In this document: piece by piece, positions 38,695-48,776 of the stretch
How the letters are laid out: the number at the start of each line of letters is the position of its first letter
Numbering within the stretch: position 1 is the first letter of the stretch
Origin: Cognatishimia activa
GTDB lineage: Bacteria > Pseudomonadota > Alphaproteobacteria > Rhodobacterales > Rhodobacteraceae
NCBI RefSeq assembly: GCF_026016445.1
Contig: NZ_CP096147.1
Location: forward strand, 842,501-906,500
Direction of reading: 5' to 3'
Length of the DNA stretch: 64,000 bases
Translations under genes and position numbers: made by a program
The notes under the pieces: generated by a model
The model's database searches: none
What the model was told of the DNA's origin: nothing
Seen by the model: only the letters and a program-made list of their open reading frames with translations

Positions 38695-39123
38695 TTAGCG
38701 ACGAGGTCGGCATTTCACGATGCCGCGCATATCGAAATTTATCTGTGTCCCCACAAATCTGGTAGATTCTTCGCTTTTTGGTTTGAAGTGAACTCGAACA
38801 TCGGTCAGCGGAGCATCAATATCTAGGATTTCAGCACTTTTGGAACGAATATTGCTGTTCTTGACCAATGTCCGAAACGTTTTTTCAGCAAAAAGTCTGC
38901 AGACAGAGCGAGCGTCGTTCATTGGGTTATAATTTGCATTCGGGTCAAGTTGCAAAGTTAGCGTCAGCATGTTTTCATTGCTGTTGCCATAGCTCGTAAA
39001 AATACCAGAAGTAAGCACTGCTTTTGCTCCTGATTTCAGGAGAATTTTTTCCGCGGCAGCAGAAGAAGTCAAAATAAGAGTAGCGACTGCCACCAGGCCG
39101 AGGGTTCGAGACAAAAGGTTCAT
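38695..39123 (-). CDS. Secreted protein of unknown function (142 aa)
   Basis: The protein has a clear signal peptide (Arg near the start, a hydrophobic core LGLVAVATLILTSSAAA, probable cleavage after AAA-E near residue 24), so it is likely periplasmic. The mature part has no recognised domain. It is polar, with a pair of Cys (CRLFAEKTF and VKCRPRR) that could form a disulfide. It lies between the decayed gene tail and the 434-residue gene, a region with signs of rearrangement. Its base composition looks a little more AT-rich than its neighbours, which hints at acquisition but was not measured. Confidence 0.65.
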   Translation of the reverse strand: MNLLSRTLGLVAVATLILTSSAAAEKILLKSGAKAVLTSGIFTSYGNSNENMLTLTLQLDPNANYNPMNDARSVCRLFAEKTFRTLVKNSNIRSKSAEILDIDAPLTDVRVHFKPKSEESTRFVGTQINFDMRGIVKCRPRR

Positions 39124-39216
39124 TCAATCGAGACTTTGGATGCATTGCCATCGGCGACGAGCCAGTCTTCCTTGTGATCGTACTATAAAAAGTGAGCTGA
39201 CAGTGTTGGGCGAAGT

Positions 39217-40521
39217 TTAAGGCTGAATCTCCGTAATCCCATCCGGTCCAAAGTGGATCGTCAATCCCGCTTCAAGGTTTTTCATAAAGGGCTGCGCTAC
39301 AGCGTTCATCGCAAAGTCGCGGCCCTTTTGAGCCAAGCGTTCAATCGAAACGCCACGTACACCGTTGTCAAAACCCAACTCTGCATGGCCCCAAATCAGC
39401 GGGTGCACTTCGCGCAGGGAATCCTGCACCACATCCTCAAAGGCAGCGCGCAGGGCCGCCAGTTGTTCAGATCCAGCACCTGTCTCGCGATAGCGCTGAC
39501 GCGCAGCTTGCCATGCGCAGTAAAGCTGGGCGGCCATCAGATTAGCAGTCGCCTGATCGGGCTGCTGTGCCAGAATGTCTTTTGCGCCATCGACAAAATA
39601 GTCAGTGTCCACATGTTCCAAACCCTGTGGATCAGTGAGTAGTGCATCAAACCAGACCCAAGCGTAGGCACCAGCACCCCAGAGATCATAGGTGCGTGCC
39701 GCAGTGCGACGCGCCTGCAGATCAAGGCTGGCGAAGTCACCGTACCATTGCGGTAGCATATAGGTGCCAAGCGCCCGCATATGGCGCGGGTTTTCAGGGT
39801 CGAGATCAATCAGGTCTTCAAAGTCGTCAGCCACACGGTCCCCAGGATGCGCAGACCCTGGCAGGAGGGCACAGCGCGCAGCCGAGAGGGCTGCGGAATT
39901 CAATTCATGGGCGCAGAAGCTGTCCAGAATTTCTTCAGCCCGTGCAAAATGCGCCAGGAAGGCTTCGCGGTTGGCTGGTTTCAGATCAGCCTCAGCCACA
40001 GTCCCGCGCCAGGCCCAGCCAATATCGATGTGCATATGTGCGACAACCAACGCGATGGCATAGTCTTCCGGATTTTCGCTGAGAACCAACTCGAAATCTT
40101 CGATCCCGGCAAAGAAATTGGAATCTTCGGCGGGGCGGCCATGCAACAGGGCGTGTTCCGCAGCGCTCACCACATCAGCGCGGGCTCCAAAGAGCATCAG
40201 GTCCACCACAGGAGTACCTTTGACAGTCGTATCGCGAGATTTGTCCGCCATACGAATGCGCTCGCTCAGACAATCCCAACGGTCCTGACGTGCCAGGAAC
40301 TGCGCATTCTCACGCACTTCATTGTCACCTTTCAGGCGCAGGGAGGCGTTGTTCACAGGAATTTTGATACGATCGACCAGATCTTCCGTTGTGACATCCG
40401 CTTCTGGCAGGAAAGCCAGAGGCGCATCATCACGCGGGGCAGAAAACTTACGCAATACAGCCTTGAGAGGCTCTGGAAGGCGTGGCTTCTGCAACACCGG
40501 TTTGGAAAAATCGAATTTCAT
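39217..40521 (-). CDS. Conserved hypothetical protein (434 aa), family not recognised
   Basis: The start at 40521 has GGAG 6 bases upstream and gives MKFDFSKPVLQKPRLPEPLKAVLRKF. No signal peptide or membrane segment is seen. The protein is rich in Ala and acidic residues and appears mainly helical. Notable stretches are HMHIDIGWAWRG, GTYMLPQWYGDFASLDLQARRTAARTYDLWGAGAYAWVWFDAL and LYCAWQAARQRYRETGAGSE, which have a TPR-like alternation. No catalytic signature was identified. A decayed copy of its last codons lies 0.7 kb downstream. It follows pepN on the same strand with a 196-base gap. Confidence 0.8.
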   Translation of the reverse strand: MKFDFSKPVLQKPRLPEPLKAVLRKFSAPRDDAPLAFLPEADVTTEDLVDRIKIPVNNASLRLKGDNEVRENAQFLARQDRWDCLSERIRMADKSRDTTVKGTPVVDLMLFGARADVVSAAEHALLHGRPAEDSNFFAGIEDFELVLSENPEDYAIALVVAHMHIDIGWAWRGTVAEADLKPANREAFLAHFARAEEILDSFCAHELNSAALSAARCALLPGSAHPGDRVADDFEDLIDLDPENPRHMRALGTYMLPQWYGDFASLDLQARRTAARTYDLWGAGAYAWVWFDALLTDPQGLEHVDTDYFVDGAKDILAQQPDQATANLMAAQLYCAWQAARQRYRETGAGSEQLAALRAAFEDVVQDSLREVHPLIWGHAELGFDNGVRGVSIERLAQKGRDFAMNAVAQPFMKNLEAGLTIHFGPDGITEIQP

Positions 40522-40717
40522 CGCGGGCTCCGTTCGTCTTGGAGCCTTTGTCGCGTTCAATTTAGGCGGGAAATGGGCGCGCCGTGGGAAACTCGCGGAC
40601 CATTGCACGTCGCTTTGCGGTGTGATTGGGGCAATTGGCAGGCGAACCCGCTAAATTGCCCCGATCAATGAAGGATTGTTCCCAAATTGCGCACAGTTAA
40701 CGTTGAGTTAACAAAGA

Positions 40718-43273
40718 TTAACCCAAAATGCGCGAGATCATCTCATGCGTGTCGCGGCTGAGATTTGGCACCGCCAGAATACGCTCAAGCTGGGATTTGA
40801 TGAGTGCCTGACGTTTGTCGTCATATCGCTTCCAGGTCTGGAAAGATGTGCACATGCGCGCTGTTGTCTGGGGGTTCAGCGGATCAAGTTTGATCAGCCA
40901 ATCCGCAAGCAGCTTATATCCCGCACCGCTCTCGTGGTGGAAGCCGGCGTGGTTGGCGGCCAAAGCGCCTAAAGTGCCGCGGAAGCGGTTTGGGTTCTTC
41001 ATGTCAAAGTCAGGATGCTGAGTGAGGCGCTCGGTCACCGCAGCAGTTTCTTCCGGCTTGGCCAAGGAGATTTGCAGGCCGAACCATTTGTTGATGACCA
41101 GACGGTCTTCTTGCCATTGGTCATAGAAGGCTTGGACCTCGGCATCGCCTTCACCCTCACGAACCAAGGTCGCCAGCGCAGCGATCTGCTGAGTCATGTT
41201 GTCAGCCGATGCATATTGCGCGCGGGCTTTCCCGACATCCCCCAGCTTGCCCATCAAGGACATGGCGGCATTGGCCAGAGCACGCTGACCGCTGCCCCCG
41301 GCATCAGGTGCATAATCGCCATTTGGTTGGTTGTCGGCGTAAAGCGCAGGCAGGGCGTCGGCGAGGCTTTCTGCTTTCGCTTTGGATAGCGCTTTCGCGG
41401 CGGTGTGGATTTTCACCGGATCAGGGGTGTGACCCATTTCTGCAATCACGCCTGCCAGTTCGGTCTCGCTTGGCTGGTTCAACATAAGAGCGCGGTAAGC
41501 GGCATCCAGGGACGTGTCGGTGACAACGCGCTTGAGACCTTCCAGATAAGCCGCATCTGGTGCAGCATCTTCCAGGATCATCTTCAGCAGCGTATCGCGC
41601 GCCAGCTCTCGGCCTGCTTCCCAGCGGTTGAAGGCATCCGTGTCATGCGCCAGCAGGAAGGCACGACGGGAGTTGTCGATGTCTTGCTCGAGCATCACAG
41701 GCGCAGAGAAGCCACGCAGGATTGATGGCACAGGGCGCGCACCCAGACCGGTAAAGGTCATAGACTGCTCGGCCTCGGTCATCTCAAATATCTGAGTTGG
41801 GTGGGTCTCATCGCCGTTTGGATTGAGCAGACCCAATGCAATTGGAATGACACGCGGGTCTTTCACATCTTGGCCCGGTGTTGGCGCTGTGGATTGGCTG
41901 AAGTGCAGGGTGAATGTGCCGGCATCCGCGTCCCACGCCTCGCTTACCGAAACCTTTGGTGTGCCAGACTGGCTGTACCAGCGCTTGAACTGCGCCAGAT
42001 CACGGCCTGTGCTGTCTTCAAAGACTTTGATCCAATCTTCAATCGTGGCCGCATCGCCGTCATGGCGCTCAAAGTAGAGGTCCAGCGCCTTGTAATAGGC
42101 GTCATGGCCCACGAGCGACTTCAGCATGCCGATGACTTCAGCACCTTTTTCATAGACTGTCGCTGTGTAGAAGTTGTTGATCTCCTGGAATTCCTCAGGA
42201 CGCACAGGATGTGAGAGCGGCCCTTGATCCTCTTGGAACTGACGCGCACGCAGGGCGATGACGTCATCAATACGTTTCACAGGCTCAGAGCGCATATCGG
42301 CCGTGAATTGCGCGTCGCGGAATACGGTCAGGCCCTCTTTCAGGCAAAGCTGGAACCAATCGCGGCAGGTGATGCGGTTACCTGTCCAGTTATGGAAATA
42401 CTCATGGGCAATGATCGCTTCGATGCGTTCAAAGTCCGCATCGGTTGATGTCGCTTGCGAGGCCAAAACGCAGGACGAGTTGAAGATGTTCAGCCCCTTG
42501 TTCTCCATCGCGCCCATGTTGAAGTCATCCACGGCCACAATGTTGAATATGTCGAGGTCATATTCACGGCCATAAACATCTTCATCCCATTTCATGGAAT
42601 CTTTTAGCGCCTGCATGCCGAAGGCGCATTTATCCTCGTCACCGGGGCGGACATAGATATTCAGCTCAACATCTTTACCAGAGCGGGTTGTGAAAGACCC
42701 CGGATGGTTGATCAGATCGCCAGCCACCAAAGCAAAGAGGTAGGCTGGCTTCTTCCAAGGGTCAGTCCATTCTGCGAAACCATCGCCGGTTGCACCGGGG
42801 TTACCGTTAGACAGCATGACTTTTTCAGTGCCCTCAACGCGCACATCAAAGGTGGCCATCACGTCAGGACGATCCGGGTAGTAAGTGATCTTGCGGAAAC
42901 CCTCTGCCTCACATTGGGTGCAGTACATGCCGTTAGACATATAAAGCCCCTCAAGTGCGGTATTGGTGGACGGCGAAATCTCGACCTCTGCTTCCCAGAT
43001 GAAGGGCGCGCTGGGCACATCCACGGTGAGACCTTCGTCGGTCAGAACAGGGGAAACCTCAGCGCCATCGATCTTGGCAGAGATCAGCTTCAGCTCTTCA
43101 CCATGCAGGAAAAAGGTCTTGTCGGTGGCGTCTGGATTTGGGCGAAAGGCAATGCGCGACAGAACCCGCGTCTCGGTTGGGTGCAGCTTGAAGGTCAGTG
43201 ACACGCTGTCGATCAGGTAACCGAATGGGGTGTAGTCTTTCAGGTAAATAGTCTGCGGTGCAGCGTCGCGCAT
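40718..43273 (-). CDS. pepN: Aminopeptidase N (M1)
   Basis: PepN is the broad zinc aminopeptidase of the M1 family acting in cytoplasmic peptide turnover. The 851-residue protein has the exopeptidase motif GAMEN at 254-258, the zinc site HEYFH at 290-294 with the third ligand Glu313 (HExxH-18x-E), and long C-terminal helical repeats. The ATG at 43273 has GGAG 6 bases upstream and is preferred over one 4 codons earlier, which has no site. Confidence 0.95.
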   Translation of the reverse strand: MRDAAPQTIYLKDYTPFGYLIDSVSLTFKLHPTETRVLSRIAFRPNPDATDKTFFLHGEELKLISAKIDGAEVSPVLTDEGLTVDVPSAPFIWEAEVEISPSTNTALEGLYMSNGMYCTQCEAEGFRKITYYPDRPDVMATFDVRVEGTEKVMLSNGNPGATGDGFAEWTDPWKKPAYLFALVAGDLINHPGSFTTRSGKDVELNIYVRPGDEDKCAFGMQALKDSMKWDEDVYGREYDLDIFNIVAVDDFNMGAMENKGLNIFNSSCVLASQATSTDADFERIEAIIAHEYFHNWTGNRITCRDWFQLCLKEGLTVFRDAQFTADMRSEPVKRIDDVIALRARQFQEDQGPLSHPVRPEEFQEINNFYTATVYEKGAEVIGMLKSLVGHDAYYKALDLYFERHDGDAATIEDWIKVFEDSTGRDLAQFKRWYSQSGTPKVSVSEAWDADAGTFTLHFSQSTAPTPGQDVKDPRVIPIALGLLNPNGDETHPTQIFEMTEAEQSMTFTGLGARPVPSILRGFSAPVMLEQDIDNSRRAFLLAHDTDAFNRWEAGRELARDTLLKMILEDAAPDAAYLEGLKRVVTDTSLDAAYRALMLNQPSETELAGVIAEMGHTPDPVKIHTAAKALSKAKAESLADALPALYADNQPNGDYAPDAGGSGQRALANAAMSLMGKLGDVGKARAQYASADNMTQQIAALATLVREGEGDAEVQAFYDQWQEDRLVINKWFGLQISLAKPEETAAVTERLTQHPDFDMKNPNRFRGTLGALAANHAGFHHESGAGYKLLADWLIKLDPLNPQTTARMCTSFQTWKRYDDKRQALIKSQLERILAVPNLSRDTHEMISRILG

Positions 43274-43358
43274 CTGGGGCTCCATGAATGATGTCTTGAA
43301 GCTAGATGTAATAGGTGGGGCGCGACCTGCAAGCGGAATGCTAGGTCAGTAGGGCTGA

Positions 43359-43718
43359 CTATTTGGATTTTATCAGCGTGAAGCCATGGCTGGTTGTCAG
43401 TCGGTTCCGATTTTGACGACGCAGAGTATAGCAGGTTTCATTCCCGCCGCGCAGATTGACAAGTCTTGTGCAGACCGCATGGCCTTTGATCTGCCATGTT
43501 CCGCCTTCTGGCGCGCCGCTTTCGGTTTTGACAACGAGGCTTCCTCCGGCTGCGTAAGTCAGATTGCCTGAAAGACGACGCCCGTTGACCATACCAACAT
43601 AGTCATAGCTTTGCCCGGACAGAGCGGTCTCTATTTGAGCACCATTCAAAGTCTGAGCAGCGAGAGAGGTGGTAAAGAGTGAAGCGACGACTGATATCGT
43701 CAGGACAGAAATGCGCAT
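43359..43718 (-). CDS. Small secreted protein of unknown function (119 aa)
   Basis: A signal peptide MRISVLTISVVASLFTTSLAA is followed by about 98 mature residues. The mature part looks like one beta-rich domain (YDYVGMVNGRRLSGNLTYAAGGSLVVKTESG...GTWQIKG) with two cysteines that may be disulfide-bonded (HAVCTRLV, NETCYTLRR). It resembles small periplasmic lipocalin-like or DUF995-like proteins, but no assignment is made. A longer in-frame start is rejected because it precedes the signal sequence. Confidence 0.7.
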   Translation of the reverse strand: MRISVLTISVVASLFTTSLAAQTLNGAQIETALSGQSYDYVGMVNGRRLSGNLTYAAGGSLVVKTESGAPEGGTWQIKGHAVCTRLVNLRGGNETCYTLRRQNRNRLTTSHGFTLIKSK

Positions 43719-43852
43719 GTTCACTAACTCATTGGGGTCAATGCTGTTAAAATTGCGACAAAGGCCGATTGGCGTCAATGATTGGTTGAAATTTGGCAGA
43801 GCCTCGCGGCGATTGCAGCGAGGCCCCGTCGTATTCGATCGTAAGTTACGCT

Positions 43853-44623
43853 TTAGAACTTGCCGTTTTCATGCGCCATCTCTGAAGGGATTTCTTCCAC
43901 TGTGTCCCAATGTTCTACAATCTTGCCGTCTTCAACACGGAAGAGATCAAAGAAGGCCGTCGGCGCGTCACCAAAGACACCTTCGGAGGCCGTAAAGACA
44001 AAGTTGCCCTGAGCAACGACCATATGAGTTTCGGTGTAGGCCAGTGTGGTGCCAGACTCAGCAAGGCCTGAGAGGAACGTGCCCAATCCTTCCAATCCAT
44101 CGGCGACATAGGGATTATGCTGCATATAGGTTTCGGTAGAGATGTAGTTGGTGATCTTCTCAGGGGCCTTCCCGTGTAGCACGTCATGGACGAAGCCGGT
44201 CACCAGCGCCTTATTCTCTGTCGTTTTATCCAGATCGGTCACTTCAACAGAGCCATCTGTCATAGAGCGACCAGATGCGGTTTCTGCCAATGGGGCCTGA
44301 AGATTGTCCCAGTGCTCCACAACTTTTCCATCTTCAACGCGGAAGACATCGAAAGAGACAAGCGTGTCAGCTCCCAGAAGCTGAATGTTGTTAAAGGTGT
44401 TGTGAGTCACAACCAGATCACCTTCGCTGATCACACGGTGGGTGGTGGCCTCAAAGCCGCTTTCTTTCAGCGCAGGAAGAAAGCTAATGATCGCTTCTGC
44501 ACCTGTCGGGATATTCGGGTTGTGCTGGATATAGCCGGGGGCCAGCAGCTCACGTGCGGCGTCCACATCAAAGTTCACAAAGAGCGCGGTCACAGCGCTG
44601 ATGACGGTTTCAGTAGGGGTCAT
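43853..44623 (-). CDS. Tandem SnoaL/NTF2-like protein
   Basis: The 256-residue protein consists of two NTF2/SnoaL-like domains, about 1-118 and 135-256. The halves align by eye: YIQHNPNIPTGAEAI with YMQHNPYVADGLEGL, and DVFRVEDGKVVEHWD with DLFRVEDGKIVEHWD. This family includes small-molecule cyclases, isomerases and proteins of unknown role. The gene was probably made by internal duplication. It diverges from an HxlR regulator with 92 bases between starts, so it is a likely target of that regulator. Confidence 0.85.
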   Translation of the reverse strand: MTPTETVISAVTALFVNFDVDAARELLAPGYIQHNPNIPTGAEAIISFLPALKESGFEATTHRVISEGDLVVTHNTFNNIQLLGADTLVSFDVFRVEDGKVVEHWDNLQAPLAETASGRSMTDGSVEVTDLDKTTENKALVTGFVHDVLHGKAPEKITNYISTETYMQHNPYVADGLEGLGTFLSGLAESGTTLAYTETHMVVAQGNFVFTASEGVFGDAPTAFFDLFRVEDGKIVEHWDTVEEIPSEMAHENGKF

Positions 44624-44664
44624 GTTTCCATCCTTTGAATCAGTTTTGAATTTCTGACCTAATG

Positions 44665-44683
44665 TGGTACCAAAAACATACCA
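44665..44683. promoter_or_regulatory. Possible HxlR operator
   Basis: TGGTA (44665-44669) and TACCA (44679-44683) form an inverted pair 9 bases apart, and on the - strand TTGGTA recurs twice at about one helical turn. It lies in the divergent gap between the SnoaL-like gene and its HxlR regulator. Confidence 0.4.
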
Positions 44684-44715
44684 AGTATCAATTACGCACT
44701 ATTTAGGAACTAGGT

Positions 44716-45090
44716 ATGCTTAAGGTAACTGCGGACTCAAAAATCGATGTCGACAATTGCCCCGTGCGGCAGGTTCTGGCGAAGGTCTCTGGCAAATGGC
44801 AGGTGCTAATCGTCCTTGCGCTCAGAGATGGCGCCCTACGCTTTGGTCAAATCAAACGTGAAATCGGGGATGTCACTCAGCGCGTTCTGACAGAGAACCT
44901 GAGAAACCTTGAACGGGACGGTTATCTAACTCGCGAGGTTGTGCCGGGGCCGCCCATTGAGGTGCATTATGAACTAACTGACCTTGGGATGGAGCTGAAG
45001 GAGCTTCAGAAAGCCATGGTGGTCTGGGCCGATCGTAACCACCCTGTGGTGCGCGATAATCGCGCAGCCTACGATCAGCGGCAGACGTAA
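44716..45090 (+). CDS. HxlR-family transcriptional regulator
   Basis: The 124-residue protein is a single winged-helix HxlR domain. It has the characteristic NCPVRQVLAKVSGKWQVLIVLALRDGALRFGQIKREIGDVTQRVLTENLRNLERDGYL, with Cys15 in the position often used for redox or electrophile sensing. Such regulators usually control the divergent neighbour, here the tandem SnoaL-like gene. Confidence 0.92.
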   Translation: MLKVTADSKIDVDNCPVRQVLAKVSGKWQVLIVLALRDGALRFGQIKREIGDVTQRVLTENLRNLERDGYLTREVVPGPPIEVHYELTDLGMELKELQKAMVVWADRNHPVVRDNRAAYDQRQT

Positions 45091-45199
45091 TGTCAGCCTG
45101 TATTGGCGCATTTTCTGGTAATTTTTGAAAACCAATATTGTTGCCCCAAATAGACTTCTACTCTAACCACAGATCGGGTTACGTCTGAAGGGGAGCATT

Positions 45200-47344
45200 A
45201 TGGCGCGCGTTGAAATTCATCAGATGCAGGTTGATGCCAAGTTTGCGGCCTTTATTGAGGCCAAGGCTTTGCCGGGAACCGGTGTGTCTTCCGAGGAATT
45301 TTGGGCCGGGCTTTCAAAGTTGGCTCATGAGTTCGCACCCGAAAACCGGGCGCTCCTTGCCGAGCGTCAGGATCTTCAACAACAGATCGATACCTGGCAT
45401 GTGGCGCGCAAAGGCCAGATCCATGATGCCACTGCCTATAAGGCATTCCTGAAAGAGATTGGCTATTTGCTCCCAGAGGGCGGCGACTTTGAGATCGAAA
45501 CGCAGAACGTCGATCCAGAAATCGCTTCAACGCCGGGACCTCAGCTTGTCGTTCCAATCACAAATGCCCGGTATGCCCTGAATGCCGCAAATGCACGTTG
45601 GGGGTCACTCTACGACGCTTTTTATGGCACCGATGCGCTGGGCAGCCTGCCTGAGGGCAAGGGCTATGATGAGGCACGCGGGGCTCAGGTGATTGCCGCC
45701 GCAAAGGCACATCTTGATGACGCAGTACCGTTTGATGGGCTCAGCTGGGCAGATGTGACGGGTTTTGACTACCGCGACAGCATTTTTGTGGGGGTCTCCA
45801 AAAACAAAACCGCGCCGCTACTGGATCAATCCCAGTTCATTGGCATCAAAGAAGACCTGTCTGAGCTGCTCTTTAAAAAGAACGGGCTGCATCTGCGGGT
45901 CGTGATCAATCCTACGCATCTGATTGGTAAAACCGATCCTGCAGGTATCGCTGATGTGATCATTGAAAGTGCGATGTCCGCCATTATGGACTGCGAAGAC
46001 TCTGTGGCCTGCGTGGATGCCGCCGATAAAGTGCTCGCTTACACGAACTGGCTCGGCCTGATGAAAGGTAACCTAGAGACCACGTTCTCCAAGGGTGGGA
46101 AAGACGTCACCCGGAAGCTTAACGACGATCTGAAATTCAACGCACCTGACGGAAGCGCAGTCGACCTGAAGGGCAGGGCGCTTTTGTGGATCAGAAATGT
46201 TGGCCACCTGATGACCAACCCCACAGTGCTTGATCGCGACGGAGAGGAAATCTTCGAAGGTCTGATGGATGCGCTTACTACAGTCCTGATCGCGAAACAT
46301 GATCTGCGACGCGAAAGCGGCAACTCCGTGCACGGATCGGTCTATATCGTGAAACCAAAGATGCACGGGCCAAAAGAGGTTGCCTTCACAGATCGCATAT
46401 TCAGTGAAGTGGAAGACATTCTTGGTCTGCCGCGCAACACAGTAAAGATCGGCATTATGGATGAGGAACGACGTACCTCTGTGAACCTTAAAGAATGTAT
46501 CCGCGCCGCGAAATTCCGTGTGGCGTTTATCAACACGGGTTTCTTGGATCGCACGGGGGACGAAATCCATACATCCATGGAGGCAGGGGCTTTCCTACGT
46601 AAGGATGAGATCAAAGCCCAGGAATGGATTGCCGCTTATGAAGACTTGAACGTTGATATCGGCCTGGAATGCGGCTTGAAAGGCAAGGCCCAGATCGGCA
46701 AAGGCATGTGGGCGGCGCCAGATATGATGGCCGAGATGCTGAAACAAAAGATTGCTCACCCAGAAGCTGGCGCCACCTGCGCATGGGTACCAAGCCCAAC
46801 AGCAGCCACATTGCATGCTTTGCACTATCATAAGGTCAATGTGCTGGAAGTTCAGGATGCACTTCGCAAAGGAGGGCGCCGTGCCACTGTGGATAGCATT
46901 CTGACTATTCCATTGGCGGGAGGCACCAACTGGTCGCAAGACGACATTCAGCGCGAGTTGGAAAACAACGCGCAGGGCATTCTCGGCTATGTTGTGCGCT
47001 GGATCGATATGGGGGTCGGCTGTTCCAAAGTGCCTGACATCAATGATGTTGGACTGATGGAGGATCGCGCCACCTGCCGGATCAGTGCCCAGCATATTGC
47101 CAATTGGCTTTACCATGATGTGGTCAGCCGTCAGGACGTGATGGATGCAATGCAGAAGATGGCTGTCGTCGTCGATGGTCAGAATGCTGGCGATCCCGAC
47201 TACACGCCGATGGGACCAAACTTCGAAGGTATCGCCTTTCAAGCGGCCTGTGATCTTGTGTTTAAAGGGCGAGAGCAACCTTCAGGCTACACGGAGCCTG
47301 TGCTGCATGCGAGACGTCTCGAACTGAAGGCAACTCAACTTTAA
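45200..47344 (+). CDS. glcB: Malate synthase G
   Basis: Malate synthase G condenses glyoxylate with acetyl-CoA to malate. The 714-residue length is typical of the G isoform. Recognisable stretches are [79 protein letters not shown] and [22 protein letters not shown]. It is followed by a GlcG/HbpS-like gene, as in glycolate-utilisation loci, although glcDEF and aceA are not in the window. Confidence 0.96.
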   Translation: MARVEIHQMQVDAKFAAFIEAKALPGTGVSSEEFWAGLSKLAHEFAPENRALLAERQDLQQQIDTWHVARKGQIHDATAYKAFLKEIGYLLPEGGDFEIETQNVDPEIASTPGPQLVVPITNARYALNAANARWGSLYDAFYGTDALGSLPEGKGYDEARGAQVIAAAKAHLDDAVPFDGLSWADVTGFDYRDSIFVGVSKNKTAPLLDQSQFIGIKEDLSELLFKKNGLHLRVVINPTHLIGKTDPAGIADVIIESAMSAIMDCEDSVACVDAADKVLAYTNWLGLMKGNLETTFSKGGKDVTRKLNDDLKFNAPDGSAVDLKGRALLWIRNVGHLMTNPTVLDRDGEEIFEGLMDALTTVLIAKHDLRRESGNSVHGSVYIVKPKMHGPKEVAFTDRIFSEVEDILGLPRNTVKIGIMDEERRTSVNLKECIRAAKFRVAFINTGFLDRTGDEIHTSMEAGAFLRKDEIKAQEWIAAYEDLNVDIGLECGLKGKAQIGKGMWAAPDMMAEMLKQKIAHPEAGATCAWVPSPTAATLHALHYHKVNVLEVQDALRKGGRRATVDSILTIPLAGGTNWSQDDIQRELENNAQGILGYVVRWIDMGVGCSKVPDINDVGLMEDRATCRISAQHIANWLYHDVVSRQDVMDAMQKMAVVVDGQNAGDPDYTPMGPNFEGIAFQAACDLVFKGREQPSGYTEPVLHARRLELKATQL

Positions 47345-47452
47345 GCCTTTTCATGCAAATAGTTTCGGCGACTGGGGTTGAAAGCTATTGCCTTTCATAG
47401 CGGTTCTAGTCCCTGCTAAAACTAAGTAACGATAATGGGCAGGGAGGCCATC

Positions 47453-47881
47453 ATGGCAGACATTAATTTGCGCAAGGCGCGCACGATCATCCGTAAGACA
47501 TTAGAAAAAGCACGTGAGATGGAGTTGCGCCCAATTTCTGTGATCGTGATGGATGCAGGCGGGCATATCTTGGCTTTTGAGCGTGAAGATGGTTCAGCTC
47601 CTGGGCGTTTTGGTATCGCGCAGGGTAAGGCCTATGGTGCGGTGATGCTTGGGATGGCGGGGCGCGCGCAGATGGCGCGTGCCGAGCAGCAGGCCTATTT
47701 CATGGCCGCCATCAATGGTGTCTATGGCGGACAGGTGGTGCCGGTTCCCGGGGGCCTTCTGGTGCGCGACAAGAAGGGCGTGATCATCGGCGCTGTTGGC
47801 GTCACCGGTGACACCAGTGACAATGATGCAGAGGCCGGTTTGGCAGGCATCGCCGGCGCTGGGCTGGAAGGCGAAGCGTAA
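47453..47881 (+). CDS. GlcG/HbpS-like (DUF336) protein
   Basis: The 142-residue protein is one heme-degrading/HbpS (formerly DUF336) domain, with VIVMDAGGHILAFEREDGSAPGRFGIAQGKAYGA and GGLLVRDKKGVIIGAVGVTGDTSDNDAEAG. Members named GlcG accompany glycolate/malate synthase genes, which fits its place 108 bases after glcB. GGGAGG precedes the ATG at 47453. The biochemical function is not settled in the family. Confidence 0.85.
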   Translation: MADINLRKARTIIRKTLEKAREMELRPISVIVMDAGGHILAFEREDGSAPGRFGIAQGKAYGAVMLGMAGRAQMARAEQQAYFMAAINGVYGGQVVPVPGGLLVRDKKGVIIGAVGVTGDTSDNDAEAGLAGIAGAGLEGEA

Positions 47882-47993
47882 ACGCACAGAGCTAGAAAAC
47901 GCGTGCAGTTCTGCACATCGGGTTGCGCGCGAAAAGCCTTTGGTTTGTGGGTGTTCATTGCATAAGTTCATCCTTGGAAAGGATGAACTCTAT

Positions 47994-48776
47994 ATGACTC
48001 GACCTATTGTTGGTATTATTGGCAACCAATATCTGATCAATGACCAGTACCCGGCCCATGCCGGAGGCAAGATGAACTCTGAGGCCATCGCAGGTGTTTC
48101 AGAATGCATGCCGCTTTTGATTCCCGCCGACCCTCGGTTTGTCTCTGTTCCAGAGTTGATGGAGGCCTGTGATGGCTTCCTATTAACCGGCGGTCGGCCA
48201 AATGTTCATCCAACGGAATATGGCGAAGACCCGACTGAGGCGCATGGTGAATTTGACCAAGCCCGCGATGCGATTGTATTGCCTCTGGTGCGTGCTTGCG
48301 TCGCCAGTGGACAACCGTTTTTAGCCATCTGCCGTGGCTTTCAAGAAGTCAACGTCGCCATGGGGGGCTCTCTTTATCCTGAAATTCGCGATTTGCCGGG
48401 GCGCATGAACCACCGCATGCCTCCCGATGGCACATTGGAAGAAAAATTCGAGCTGCGCCATGAAGTGACCTTTGCCAAAGACAGCGTGTTTCACGGGCTG
48501 ATGGGGTTTGAAAAAGTCATGACCAATACGCTGCACGGGCAGGGGATCAAGCAGGCCGGTGATCGGGTGGAAATTGATGGGCATGCATCGGATGGCACAC
48601 CGGAAGCCACCTATATCGATGGCGCGCCGGGCTTCACTCTGGCGGTACAATGGCATCCGGAATGGAACGCGGCTGATGATCCGGTCAGCAGACCCTTGTT
48701 CAAGTCTTTTGGTGAGGCTGTGAGGGATTGGGCGAAAGGCGCCCAACCCTTTGATGTCAAACGTCTCTGTGCCTGA
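47994..48776 (+). CDS. Class I glutamine amidotransferase-like hydrolase (peptidase C26, PuuD-like)
   Basis: This 260-residue protein belongs to the gamma-glutamyl hydrolase family. The catalytic Cys lies in AICRGFQEVNVAMGG and the His in VQWHPEWNA; LTGGRPNVHPTEYG and LPGRMNHR are further family features. The family includes gamma-glutamyl-GABA hydrolase PuuD, but no putrescine genes are nearby, so the substrate is left open. The ATG at 47994 is preferred because it opens directly on MTRPIVGIIGNQ. It abuts the convergent SDR gene with no spacer. Confidence 0.88.
   Translation: MTRPIVGIIGNQYLINDQYPAHAGGKMNSEAIAGVSECMPLLIPADPRFVSVPELMEACDGFLLTGGRPNVHPTEYGEDPTEAHGEFDQARDAIVLPLVRACVASGQPFLAICRGFQEVNVAMGGSLYPEIRDLPGRMNHRMPPDGTLEEKFELRHEVTFAKDSVFHGLMGFEKVMTNTLHGQGIKQAGDRVEIDGHASDGTPEATYIDGAPGFTLAVQWHPEWNAADDPVSRPLFKSFGEAVRDWAKGAQPFDVKRLCA

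Noticed and set aside
45252-47278. Several - frames of 90-230 codons opposite glcB
   Set aside because: All lie within malate synthase G, whose protein sequence is intact and recognisable.
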